Assembly: GCA_017562135.1 (NCBI GenBank)
Contig: QEYB01000338.1
Coordinates: forward strand, 275,952-339,951
Source of the DNA: Dipylidium caninum
Taxonomy: Eukaryota > Platyhelminthes > Cestoda > Cyclophyllidea > Dipylidiidae
Reading direction: 5' to 3'
DNA: 64,000 nt
The translations under genes were made by a program, and so were the position numbers. Below are positions 33,901 to 47,400 of the stretch, one piece after another (within the stretch, counting starts at the first letter, position 1; every line of letters starts with the position of its first letter). The notes beneath the pieces were generated by a model. It was not told where the DNA came from. It was given only the letters and a program-made list of their open reading frames with translations, and did no database searches.

Positions 33901-36900
33901 AATCGGTCGGGGTGATAACAAAGTATTGCCGCTTACTCGACTAAAAGTCTAATGACCATAGAATGCAGATATGAATCCTACAATTTCTGTCAGTTCTTCA
34001 TTATGCCGCTCAGTCGCTGTAACTAGGGCGAAGAGGTACAGGTAAACATGTTAACGCACTGTAGAACAGCCCCTATTTTATGTCACTCCTCAACCATTAA
34101 CAATGAAAGTGTTGGGACTGCCATGAAACTGTCAATTATGCACAGACACACAATGGCATCAGTCGTGTCGAAACGCCACTCAGTTCGCTGGTTGGTGAGC
34201 AACAAGCGGGTGTGTGAATGGCATTTTGTCCCCCCATCAGTGGGCCCTGATCACTCTGTCCTACGTAAATAGTCACTTATTTTCAGTGGCTTCAATTAAA
34301 AGTTTCCTCACTAATAAGACATTTTCACCTCATATCTACTGACGACTCCGAATTGTTAAACTCAAACAACTCGACCTGAAAACTGATAAGTTCGGCATGA
34401 GGTAGACTTATACGACTTCGCATTTGCCTGCAAGTCAGTAGTGAAAATCCCCAGCTTGTCGTCGAAACTGAGGCCTGTTTTGCCAAAGGCAACACTTGAG
34501 AGTTTTACTCTTCCTCATATTACAGAACTCACTTCTCAACCTGTTGGAAAAGGTTGTGCCTCAGATCGACCGGACACTTTCGCCCGTGGACGTGACAACT
34601 ATTTTAGACACGCAGTACAAGTTTATTTGACTTTGGCGCATGTTAGACTCCCCATTTTTATCGCTCAATGCAGAAATTACTGACGCCGGTCTTAAGAGCG
34701 GAGCGATGGTGCACCCATGGCCGCTGATGAAGTTCACCTACGCCACTGTATTCTATACGACTTTAAACAAGTTATAAATGCTATAGAAGCGTGTAAAAAT
34801 TTATTGCAAGTGTTTGGCGTTAGGTGAGAAATTTATACAGGGAATGCAGATGACACCTCGAAAAATTTCAAACTGGTGCTTTCGACCAAGTTTTGAGAGA
34901 CCATTTTTGATTAATGACGAGGTTAGTAAGGCCGTGATGGAGCAAGATTCTCTTCTGACATAATCAAAGATCACAGAAAGGCTCAATTCAGCTCAGAAAA
35001 GGACTTCGAACCGTATTTAGGAGATCGGATTAGTGCCGAAATATTCGAGGTGGATGCCACATGAATGAATTCAGAAGTATTTGATGATCAGGTCGTCATG
35101 TATACTTCTCTGCTTGCTCGGAATAAAATCGAGCTCTTCTCGAAGCGGATGATAAATGGGGTTTGCCTACGAGAAAAATCTTAGGGAAAGCCTTCGCATC
35201 CCTAAACCAAAGTTAACTCTGAAAAGGGGAATGTTGTGTTTATGGTGGAACATCCGGGGTCGGATGCAGTGTAAACTGTTACAACCGAACGAAAAGCTCA
35301 GTTCGGGGGACAATTGTCGGCAACTGGATAGTTTGAAGACATGAGTCCAAGAGAAGAGACCGATGATGTTCACAATGGGAAGGACAATATGCTGCTTTAT
35401 GATACTGCCGGGCTCCAGGCTGCTTTGATGACTTGTCAAGAAAGTGCAGGACTAGGCTGAGAAACTCTTTCTCATCCTCCATATTCTCCGGATTTATCAC
35501 TTGTTTTGCCTTTAAATCTTTTAAGGGCAAAATATTCAAAAAATGAATGCGTCAAACAAGCACTGGTTCACTTTTAGAATCAAAAGATGAAATGGCAATT
35601 ATATTTACTTAAGAAAGTTTATTGATGGTATTAAAAAGGACTTTTCTGAAGACTTTCTAAGAGTACGCCGCCATTTCCATATTATTTTTCCCCCCTATTT
35701 ATACTATTCAGAGAAATCGTCTTCTCTCCTCTTCCGTCTAGTGCCTATACCGAAGTGGTGACACTTGGCACCATCGTAGGAGTGGAGACATGCTGAGAGT
35801 TGCGGCTCCTCGTTGAACTTCGAGGAAGTATTACAGCAGTGATAATAAACTTGTCTCATTTAGCTGGCTTCTTAAGAGTTTGGAGGCGATGTCGAATGCT
35901 TAATTGGAGGAGGTGTAGTACCGCCTCAAACGGATAAACAAGCCGGAGAGACGGAACCATTTTTAATTGCCATTAATTCCGATTTTCAATCCTTGTAGAA
36001 CCTAAGTGATTGAATAGGTCATTTTAATTTCTAAGCCTCCGGGAACAAGAGCGGAAGGCATAAGTGATACATGTTTAAATTTTATCTCAAAATTACGACA
36101 GGTTGCATTTATTGCCCTTTGACTCATGAATTTGTTCGGTTGACTCACTCAACCTCGACGTGCTTCAAAATGTCACTACTAAAACTGTTATTTATAATGG
36201 CTTTTTTAGACAAAGGTCTTAGCATGCTACCCTTTCACACATCCACTCCCTCCCTGTTCTATAAAATATGTGTTTTTCGCATCAATTTCTGGGGACTAAC
36301 CACTTATCCTACTATTTTTCCGGAAGGTAGCTTCACTAGTCATAACAATCCCTGTTCCCGAGTCCAAAGATCGACTAACTTGGTTAGAACACACACCGGA
36401 GAAGCTTAATTATGCATGTGAATTGGTCAAGAAACTTCAGGCAATTGACTTTTTGAAGAGTTTATTATTTGTCAGCGGTCAGGATTGTTCGTGCCTAGTC
36501 AACAACGAGATTCAGGTAAAATGTGGTCTATTAACTGAGTCGTTTGCCGCGTGAATCGCAGATAAGTTAAAAATTGTCAATGTCTAGGAGACAGTGTCAA
36601 AGAGAATATAGTTCAGACATAGTCAAACGTATTTTTTATTAAATTTATCCACGAAAGAAGATACTCCTTTAGATATATGGCCAGTATCAACTGTACCATC
36701 TAATTATGTCCCTGACTGTTCTTAGGATAATGTATTTCTTGGTCAGTGAAGGTGGGAAAATTAACTTGAGCAGGTATTTTATCTGCTACCGCAAAAGTAT
36801 GTCCCCTAATAGGTAACTGGACATTCATCTCGTCATTTCCTGTGAGATTGGAGCACGAAGGAGCGCATGGGACAGATTAGAGGCTCCATTCTTCCTGTGA

Positions 36901-39900
36901 TTAATTACAATTACAGTCTGATACCGAGAAGAAAGTGAGCGCGAGGGTTATTTTTTGGAATAATTTCTGTCCAATGCCCAATTTAGCCTTCAGCACACCT
37001 CTTCGAGCAGAGAGTTGACCTTATTTACGGGGAAGGAGGCTAAATAACCCCAAAACGGTCATGTTTCTTGTCCTCGAAATAGACACTTCATTCTGTGACT
37101 GACGTGAGAATGATAATTCTGCCTCGGATACTCCCATGTAACATACTGCAGGTAAAAGTTTCCCCGTTGATATCAAACATCCAACAGAAAGTCATTTCTG
37201 GCTGCTTTAACAACTTCGATCTTCCCCGATATGTCAAATACTATGAATGGAGTGTATTCGCGGACTATATCAGCTGGTAGATTAACGGCAGCGTCACTAT
37301 TTCACTCTCATTACGAAGGTTTGTCAAATTTGACAACTCAAAGGTACACGTCAGTCACGTTCGTCATGTAGCCTTCGAGCTGTTCCACTGCACTGATGTT
37401 GATGGTCATTAAAGCTCACTTATTCTAGGGCAGATGGGATGAAAGGGTCTTTAATGGCATAGCCATCCGTCAGAAGATTAGACCTAATCAGCCCATATTG
37501 TTAACGATATACTCAAGTTGAGAGATGAGCTGATTAAACGCGTTTATTCAAGACTAACCCACTAGAGTTATTAGCACGCGATTAGAAAAGAGATGAACTT
37601 GTGCCTGGATGGTCGGCTGTCCGGGACATCAATAAGGTGCCTGCCTTGAAAAGATCCAGAAAAATAATGACCTGCCGCTTCTTTACCTTTTCTACTATCG
37701 GAATCCACGGAATCAGTGGTGCCTCATGGGAATATATATCGAGATAACTAGGATTCTTTTGATGGAATTTAAGCAGTGAAAGGCTTGTCAGCTAGAGAAC
37801 GGGAAGTTGGCTCTGCGTCACTCAGTATAATCATCTACTTAAGAAAAATGTATTGGAAGCGAAGGAGTTTTGTTTCAAAATTATCAACTCTCTCGTGATG
37901 GAGTTTAGTGGGCGAAGAGTTAGGGCTGAGATCCAACGTCTCTCGTCTCTCCTGGCCATCGCGACCGACCTTTCAAAGGATCATGAGGTCAACCTAAGGT
38001 TCGGGTTGAGTGAGATTGACAATTCTATGAACAATCCAAAGCAGGTCGACTGATTCGAAGCTGCGTATTGACCCCATGCTTGTTTCATCACCGTGAGTCT
38101 ACCATCAGTTAGGTGAAGACTTTTTATCTTTTTAGGGTTTTATCTTAATAGGCTGTCTTGGAGACAAACTTTAATGATTTTACATGCCAGTTAGTCGTTG
38201 CATTCACCTGCCATGGGGAATGGGAGATTCAGGGAGGAAGGAAGCTAAACGTAAAAGCTGTCACCTGTCACATCCATCAAGGAAACCGTGTCAATCAACT
38301 ATTGCTGCTTGTGGAGCTGTCACCTCAACAGTTAGAGGGTGTCATGCAGGTAGGATCAAAGTAAATGCTTAAACCAGACCCTGACATCCTAAAGTTGGTG
38401 CATTCGGCCAATGGGGCCTGATCATCGAATGTTAACCACTTACTCCTACCGGCTCCAGATGTTAGACTGCTCCAGATGTTAGACTGCATTTATTAGTTGG
38501 AGTTTATGGCATGTCGCCGAAAGCGAACTTGAAATTCGGTGAACTATATGAGGCGCAGCCTTGGATGCAGTCGAGTAGCCAAGGCAGACCAACTTCAAAT
38601 ATCGCCAGGCGAAATGCCCGCGTTAAATTATGCCACTTATCCGACGTGTTTTTACCTCTTTTATTCACTTTGTCCGTTGGCTAGCGTCTAGTAGACGTAA
38701 CTTGGTCACCCAGGTCAAATTGTGGGAGCCCACACATCAGCCACGACAGGTAGTGGCACTATGAGACTTCGGCACGTAGAGAGGACCTTAACATAAGGAC
38801 ACCGAAGAACTGGGAGCAGTGGGGTTGTCGGGAGGTCCGTCTCCCATTGTCAAGCGGATGTTTATACAAAATATTTTGCCAAAGAGCGGGCCCCAAGTTA
38901 GGATAACCAATAGGTGGGTGAAATGGAAATCTAGCAAGGTTTGAATGCATCCATCTTCCTTAATATGGCATTTAACTGTACACAGGAGTCACTCCTCGCA
39001 TCTTGACCGGTCATGTCACCGTCCCAAGCCATGTAAACATTTGAATGAAAAGTATGTTGATTGATGAACGGCGTAATGAACCATAGGCCACGTGACGATG
39101 CAACACTGCCCTTCAAGGTGCAACAACTTTCTAAGGGAGACGAGATATTTTGGACACATAAAGTTCACTGAATTATGATTCATTTGGGCCATCTGTCCTC
39201 CTCTGCATTTAAAGAAAAGGATTTAATGACCATATTATTACCATTGCTCACACTTATTCGACTTGTCACAAACCAAAATGCTTCAACGTTTGTTAAGTGT
39301 TTGGACTTTTATGCAATTGCCTAAAATGAGCCCTTTTTAGTCTTTTGTGAATTGAAAGAACACTGTAACTACTCAATTTTAGTGAGATGCTCCAGCTAAG
39401 AAATTAGTAGATGTGACAATTTTCTTACAGGCTGTATATAGCTATTGCTCTAGAACTAAATGGCACGGATTTTCTATGCTTCACACCTGCTTCCCCATGT
39501 CTACGACATGGACTTCACACTAGGTTTCCTCATAGCAGTGGTGGAGCAACCAGTTGCCGCCATTTTCGCTCACGCACAGAGTTGGTTGATTGGTTCTTGA
39601 AGGTGCACCGCTTCGAATGCAGAAAAATATGCTTATGGCCAGAGGAAGCCTAGGATGTAGAGTAATGTCGGGTGCAACGGAGGATAAATAGGAGGATTTC
39701 CAATGAAAGGTCAATGTACACGTAAGCAAAATACTTTGGTAGTGTTTGCATCGCTATGACATTAATTATTGTAGTAACTTCGTGTGATGTTTTCTCTCTC
39801 ATGACTTATGGGTCTGGACTATAAATTGGTAGCTTGGGCTTCTTACCTTTTATATTTTGCCATGTTGGTAGAGTCGAAATGGCATTCTGGAGCTCTCTCC

Positions 39901-42693
39901 AACCTCATAGGTACACCTGTCTCTCCAATATTCCTCAAAGTTTGTCTCTCCACCCCCCCCCCCTTCCTCCTATTCTACTTATCCTGCCCCTGATGTTCCA
40001 TCGCAAGCTTTTAGGTCCAATTATTGAGGTACTTTTAAGCATTTGAGACTGGCGCGTCGTCCTCCAGTCACTGTACGTCCCTCCACGAGGGAAGAAAGGA
40101 AATAAATGTCTCTCACTCTGCCACAAAATCCCTCCCCACGATAGTCAGCCTCGCTATGATGTCCTGTTACAGCTTCAAAGAACTTTCGGATCGCGGCACT
40201 AAAATCACCCACAGGGCAGAAACGACGACCCGCCGATAAATTTTGCCATGTGCGTAGACCCAGTCTTGAAAGTCCCTGTAGGGCCCATTTGCTTAATGCT
40301 ACTTATCACCGGCGATATTGCGCAGCAAACATCCTTCACATAGCAGCCACGCCTCTTAATGATGAATTGGGTACGATAAGTTCGCGAGACTTTCTTACCA
40401 TCTCTGAGGGATACACTCACCTGTCAGTGAACCAGGCGCCACAAAGTGGCGTTTGGAGTGGTCGTGCTCCCAATGCTGTTTGAGGAATTCAGTCACTGAT
40501 GTGACGCCAAGTCACGAGGATCGTGGCCCAGTGACATATGAAAAAGATTAATTAAACTCGTCAATCCTCCCTTCTGGTAAGACAAAGGAGATCGTGGAGG
40601 ATGTCAGATTGTTAGTAATTTCAAGTAAATGGGTCCTTTGCCTTCGGTAAGTCCGTTGATGGATAGTGTTTTGATCGGCCATTATGCTCCATTCATGTGA
40701 AGGGCAACGGGCACACAGTTGTGCCAGTCTGCCCAGTTCACTCCAGACAAGATTGGAAAAGTTAGTTAGTAACAGAATTGGCGTGTAGAAAGGCAATGTC
40801 TCGTTTGTTGACAGTACAGACATAAAGTGCACCCTCTCAAATGAGCAGCCATGGCAAAAGGAAAGCAAAAGACCATTTATAAGACGATGTGAAGCTCAAG
40901 CGAAGATTACCTAATTTGGACCTATGTGTGGTGTAGTATTTCAAAGAAACGATAGCCATATGTGATACCAACGGCCTCATCTGTGCCTATCTCCTATTTC
41001 ACAATCTTATCTTGCTTTTCTGGGAAACCCGACCAAGATGAGGGCCCGACTTTTTGTATTAACACAGCATTCCCAGAGCGGAGGCGAACTCAATTAGAAG
41101 TGGTATAGTCGCGTAGACAAAACTATTCTAAGTGGGGAGTTCTTGTTGCCTGCCAAGTATTGAAAAGGGAGTATGTGTAAAAATAACCCTGAATGTAACT
41201 TCATTTTATAGCTGTGAATAACAAAACCGGCTTGCCAAATGAATGCTAAATGAATGGTTATATAGCATTCACCTCAAGAGCCATTAATGACAATGCGTTT
41301 ACACATTTCTAACAGTGAGTGAGGTGAACACAACATTCCAGCCCTCTCATGCTCCCTTTATGAGCGTCATTGTTTTATTCTGTCATCCATGCCGCATTTA
41401 AATATGTAATGAAGAGGAGAAATATTGTGAAATGAATGGCAAGTTTATTGCGACCCCGCAGGTCGGTACACCCGGGACCCCAGAAGATGGTCATTTGCAC
41501 TTCAGGTCCTGCGGCACATCTGTAAAGCCGCGAGATGCGGAGAGCCGCAACTGTGTCGCTATAATAGTGAAAGGAAAGCGTCGAGAACACCGGGAGTCGA
41601 AGCCTGGAATATCGAGAAGTAGAAAGCTGGAGACGAACAATCCGCCGCAATATGTTGGCAGTATGCATGGCAGTCGAATAGGAAGACGAAGCAAAAGTGG
41701 CGATGAAAGCGAACGACTCACTTAGAGGCAGGGCTAAGGGGACCGACAAACGAAAATGCCATGAATTAACTTGCTAGCTAATAAAGGGAACACGAGTTCT
41801 CTTAAAAAAGCCTCTTGTTAGTTTTAATGAAGTAATTAAAAGGAACTAAGGAGTAACCGGTGTAAATAGAAATAATTGGCAGCTGAAGTTACGACTAGAA
41901 ACATCTGTCAGTTTACATCATAAAAAAGGCTATTTGATTGACAGCGGATTCGGAGACGAAAAATGCGCGATTCTTGCATCGACAGCATGCAGCAGCAAAG
42001 TGGACACACGAGTGCTTCTTGGAGGCGTGACAATTCACAAATTGCAAAGAAATTCAACCTTAATTTATGTCTTTGTCGGACGAATTGAGTTAAACTGTTC
42101 GAATCAAAGAGTCCATCGTTAAGTCTTAAATGACTTCTAAATCTCCTGCCGGGAACATAACTGCCCTCTTCCATCCTTTCTTTTGCTTCCAACGCCACCA
42201 CCCGCATAACAGATACTTCACATTTTCACTCGACACACTTTCTTACGCCTCAACGGGTATGTTGTGCCAACATCCAGAGTCTACGTTCCGCTCGGTGTCG
42301 CTCATCCCTCGACTGCCCACGGATGAACTACTCACCAAAATGGAGAAATTTCACACGTCTTATCAAACACTGTTAACATCAACTTTCTCCAATTTCCCGT
42401 CTGCTTTGCCAATAGACGCAGAGGCGAGCTGGTGGGTGACCGGCCTCCCAAACATGGTACTTTCAAGTGATATGATCTTGACAAGAAGTTAGTCTTAATT
42501 AAGAGTCAACCATTCCTCTTCTCATACTACCCTCTTGTTTACATTTTCTGTTCTGTTCACATCTTTCCACGTGGACAGGGAGATGAGGAGATTTCGGACG
42601 AAGTGGACAGGTTGAAGAAACGTCCGTGCTCACATGGTACTTCTGAATGACCAGATTGATTTATACCTTGCATGCTGACCGCTTTTCCCTCGA
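30961..42693. other. Long stretch with no supported gene
   Basis: The region is AT-rich, with only short open frames lacking domains and recurring stops on both strands. The 17-bp tandem duplication at 38453-38486 and a C11-type run near 39951 are the only structures noted. It may hold distal introns, regulatory DNA or old degenerate repeats that cannot be recognised by eye. Confidence 0.5.
38453..38486 (+). repeat. 17-bp perfect tandem duplication
   Basis: The unit CTCCAGATGTTAGACTG occurs twice head-to-tail without a mismatch, suggesting a recent local duplication. Confidence 0.95.
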
Positions 42694-43023
42694 CCCGACA
42701 GCTTCTAGCGCCCGAATGGGGCAAATCACTTGAGGTGCACAGAAGTGAGGGAGTGGAACAGTGAGCTCCACACTCACGAGTTTCCCTAAAGCTCATGCTC
42801 CGTGCACAAACCGGCACCCAGTCCTGCAGTCAGCCCGCACTCCCTCCACCTTTGTCCCTCTAATTCCCCGCACGTGCACCTTCTTGCCATCTGGCGGTAA
42901 GCCCAACTTAGAGAGGTGCGCACGTCCACCTCATGTTATCTTAATCTGGGAAGTCCATCAATGTCGTGTAGTCAACTGAGAGTGGATTACTGTCGCCTTC
43001 CAATGAGAACACTTAATTTCGCC
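42694..43023 (+). repeat. Inverted repeat, left arm (330 bp)
   Basis: The arm runs from CCCGACAGCTTCTAG to CACTTAATTTCGCC and is the reverse complement of 44102-44431 at about 98% identity, with roughly six substitutions and no indel. It contains a 72-codon frame without ATG (starting GTG) that reads identically in both arms; I find no family resemblance. No target-site duplication is evident at the outer or inner ends. It may be one arm of a foldback element or one copy of a short mobile repeat. Confidence 0.95.
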
Positions 43024-44101
43024 GCAATTTCGCCCAACCGTAAACAGCTATTCATGTCCAGACTTCCACTATGTTCCTGCCCTTAAGACTGCCTGTCCAA
43101 AATAGATACATGGACATACGCACATGTCATGAAGGACCGGCTCTTCCGGTGCATAATGACCGGAACTATAATATTTTTTATTAAGGCGTTAATAGCACAA
43201 CCATTCCAGTCCCTTGTCTTCGCCTATTGTGGGAGGTTTACACTTTGCCGAGCCAATCACAAGAGATTAGCCCATTTCTCCCTTGGGCAAAAGGTAATGT
43301 TTACACATCGTGTTATGGCCGAATAAAGTCTCATCATCAGAAGCATAGCCGTGCATAAACCGAATACAGCCGGCCTTTTAAGATAATTTCGGTCACCTGC
43401 ATCAGACCGCTTGTGCAAGGGAGCGACAGGAACCGGAAGCTACGAGTCTGGATTGTTCGGAGCATGCCTCTTCAGAGAGCATTAATGATGACAGGCTCAA
43501 TATAAATTACACAAGATCGCCGAAGGCAAATTGATGGTCATTTGGGTTGGCGTTGGCGTCAGAGACCGGAGATGAGGCTAATGAGATAGTCCATCCAAAG
43601 AAAATTGTCGGGTAGCAGCATCCTACCTATTAATGGAGGGCCTCAGAGATGACAATCTGGAATACAAGGCGTAAAGAGTTAGCACTAATTTGTAAATTGA
43701 GCCTGACATGAATGCCTTTGATCCGAAATCAACACCTCGTTCCTTACGACCAAAAACACTAGGAATTCGCTCACCATTCGTAGCAATACAATAGCTCGAA
43801 GGTTAGAAGCTACTTCAACATTGAATTAGAGCCAGTGTCTAGGTGCTGGGATGGTGTAAGATCCTACTTGCTTTATGGCCATGAGGAAATGTTTAAAAGT
43901 GATTTCACCGATGAAGCTCATCACTGTGCATTACTACTCAAGTAATGGCAATGTATTGTGGATAGAAGTGCGGTCCTTCAGGTGGAATGTGCGTGTCATT
44001 GCGTACTCGTTCCCATTGAGAAAGTACCTACTTAAGGGCGATTGGACCAGATGCAGATATGAAGGGGCATTATGCGGTTGTTGATACTGTCGGAGGAGTG
44101 T
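43024..44101. other. Spacer between inverted-repeat arms
   Basis: 1,078 bases of AT-rich sequence contain no recognisable gene or transposase. It is the loop of the potential hairpin formed by the flanking arms. Confidence 0.6.
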
Positions 44102-44431
44102 GGCGAAATTAAGTGTTCTCATTGCAAGGCGACAGTAATCCACTCTCAGTTGACTACACGACATTGATGGACTTCCCAGATTAAGATAACATGAGGTGGA
44201 CGTGCGCACCTCTCTAAGTTGGGTTTACCGCCAGATGGCAAGAAGGTGCACGTGCGGGGAATTAGAGGGACAAAGGTGGAGGGAGTGCGGGCTGACTGCA
44301 GGACCGGGTGCCGGTTTGTGCACGGAGCATGAGCTTTAGGGAAACTCGTGAGTGTGGAGCTCACTGTTCCACTCCCTCACTTCTGTGCACCTCAAGTGAT
44401 TTGCTCCATTCGGGTGCTAGATGCTGTCGGG
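44102..44431 (-). repeat. Inverted repeat, right arm (330 bp)
   Basis: The reverse complement of the left arm at 42694-43023, with the same 330-base length. Substitutions seen include T/A and G/A near the outer end, CCA/CCG and AAG/AAA in the middle, and C/G near the inner end. The near identity points to a recent duplication or to gene conversion between arms. Confidence 0.95.
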
Positions 44432-47400
44432 AGGCTCATAGACATTCTGCAACTGATAAGTAACTGGTTGTCTCAACGTTTTCCACTTGATAGTTTCATT
44501 ATCTACTCAAATAGACTAAGACATTGTAAATGTGATGATGACCCCAGTTGTTACTTCCGTAGAACTCAGTTAGTTTTCTGCGATTAGGTTCCAATAGGCG
44601 TTTGAGGTGGACAGTGGATAATTACTTGCCACCGGTTCACGTTGTGGGGGAGCTGAAGCTTTAGTTGTCTTCTGTCTGATCCCAGCTATCGTGATAACGT
44701 GAAGTTCTGCCCCAACTTTATGGACGGACTATGAGAGGATAATTTGTAGAAGTCAAATCAACGGTGAAGAAGATCTGCTAAAGGGCAAATAGACAACCAT
44801 AACGCCTTGAGGAGTTATTTAATGGCCAGAATTAAGCATTTTTTACACCCGACATCAGATTAAGGCGAATTCTATCCGACCTCTCGAATATGCGAAAAAT
44901 TTTTGATCGCCACTAATGCAGTAAGACGTTGATTGTTCATTAGAAAGGAAAAATAATTTTCGATGTTAAACACTTGTTTGGAGAGTGAAGGTGGTCTACG
45001 GAAGGCGTGTGTTGTGCCCTGGCTGATATTAATAAGCCCATTTAACTTTGGTCTACTCCATCCCTGGCTAACCGCAGGGTGGAGGTAAGAAGTATTCCCA
45101 GTTTGTACAATCAACACACGAAAAGCCGGCAATGTTTAAGCGCATATTCTAAAAATGACACGTTGAGGTCTTACGCAAAGCTCTCTTCGTGGATGGACCG
45201 TGTTCATAAGATGCGGAGGTCCATTTTGTTAAGTAACATAGTTGATAGGACCACAAAGATTCTTGCATGCTTCCTCAAGTACTTCCATACTTAAATATGC
45301 CGTCGGGGCCTGTTGAATTGACAATTGTGATAATTCACAAATTTTGATCATCCAAAATCCCGAAAAAATCTTAAAACCTGTACAGCTGCGAGAAAAAACT
45401 TTCCATTATGTAACTTAAGGGGGCCCCTTGCGATAAAAACGAGCCTATTTTTCTGGCCATGATCAGTTATTACCAGGATAAGATTTTGTTCACTCGCTAA
45501 GATTCAATCAGACGAATCCGTTGCCGATCGCCGTAATTATTCACATACCAGTAGAATTTTACCGTGCTACCAATTCTCTGGTCTGACCTTTAGGCGGGTG
45601 GAGTCTGGGCAACTCATCGGATCCACCGCCTTCAGGGGAATTCGGAGACCTCTTCGCGGGGGAAAGTTTGACTGCTCAAAGTTAACTATCCTTCTTGCCA
45701 TTTCCATAAGAAATCATCAATTGGGATGGCCAGTTATTCCATAAGGTTTGTGAAATACCTCAAACCACAGGGATGTCACAATAGGCAAGTGAAATCGTCC
45801 TACCCTGAGTCGAATGCTAACCTGCATAAACTCTTTAATTATAATACCTGGAAGCCCTCCATTTAGCTAACAATAGACTTTAAGCCCTGGTGCTGAAATC
45901 ACATTAAGAGAGGGGCGGTTTTTTTTGATTCAACAGACAATAGAGGACCTTATGTTAATGGCAACCATCCTAATGTTGGGGGAGGAGTGCAGACATTTGG
46001 ATGAAAACAGTGGCTGGTTTCCTGTTCCTATTTTCACGATTTTACTTATAACGCTAGCGTTAAGTTGATGAAAGCGGTTAGTTTATTTAACAGGGTAATT
46101 TACTTTAAAAATAGAACGTTACATTGAATTCCCGTCCGTTGTGTAATGGTTGGAAATAAGCCCAAGTGTTGATTTTAAAAGTCTGCTTTGACTGCGTCCA
46201 CCAGTATTATGTATTTAGGAAAAGTGGTGCCCCAACATTTCGGCCGTTCTCGTGTTCTTTTTGTCAAACAGACAGAAAGGGAGACGCAAATGGTGAAGTG
46301 GGGGATTTTTTTATTCATTCCGCAACGGACATCGCGAGCCGCCCGTTAGAAGTTTCAAAAGTCCTCTAACATCCACACGCATATCTCGCACTGAACATGA
46401 AAATGTGTGGTAGGGTGGAACAAAGCGAGTTGGGGATAATAGCCTTCGCGATGAAATTGCCGCGTTATTTGTTCTGTATTCCTGTTATGTAAACGGTTCC
46501 AAGCCACTAATTGCCCACACCATTTCCTGTGTTTCTTCGGTGGCGCTTTTTGAAATTTTACCTTCCATAGATGAAGCAGGGAAGACCTCCTTTTTCCTCT
46601 AGGCTGTGGGTTTCAGATTAAGGCAAAACGCGATTCTAACTGGCAGGAACAAGGTTATTATGAATCCTCTTACATCATTCCGGCAAGTCCTCCATTTCCG
46701 CGTATCAATTCTTTTCCTGAGACCCAGCGCATGTCCAAATGATCCTCTTTTCGAAAATGCCTCCGAGGTAGAAGCTCTATGATTCGATGTAACGCATATG
46801 TTTGTTCTACGTGACACCTGGCTCAGGTTCTTCTTTCTTTCGTCTTTTCTCCTCCGTCTGGTAGTCGACGTTTTTCGCGGTTCATGTTACTTTTAGGAAC
46901 TCGGCCACACAAACTCATCAAGGTGTAAAAGACAATGCGACCGCCGCAAGTAGAAGCCTGAGTAACAGAGTGCACAGTGCTTAATCGCCGCAAATAAGGT
47001 TCTTTATTCAAGAGGCGTCTTTTCCACCTGTGCTCTTGAAGTCGAATCCTAACGAAACTGCAGTTAAAATTCTTTGCTTGACACGCATTAATTGCAATGT
47101 CATACGTCATGCAACCTGGGCAGTCGTCGTTATCTCCATTGTGCCTGCACGGCTAGTCTATTAAAAGTCGGGGAGAGGTGTTCTCTGATGTTTACCGAGC
47201 AGAATTTATTAGTTTTCACTGGCTAAAAATGAGGAGAAAAAAGCCTCTATCTCGTCTCCAACAAGATCTGGCACGTCTCTCGGGTGGTTATACCATGAGG
47301 CATTTATAGAAGAATTGTGATATATGAGGGTTGGAATTTCCCGTTGAGTTGAGTTAGGCGGCCATAGTCCGACCAGGATCACAATACACAATACAGTCGT

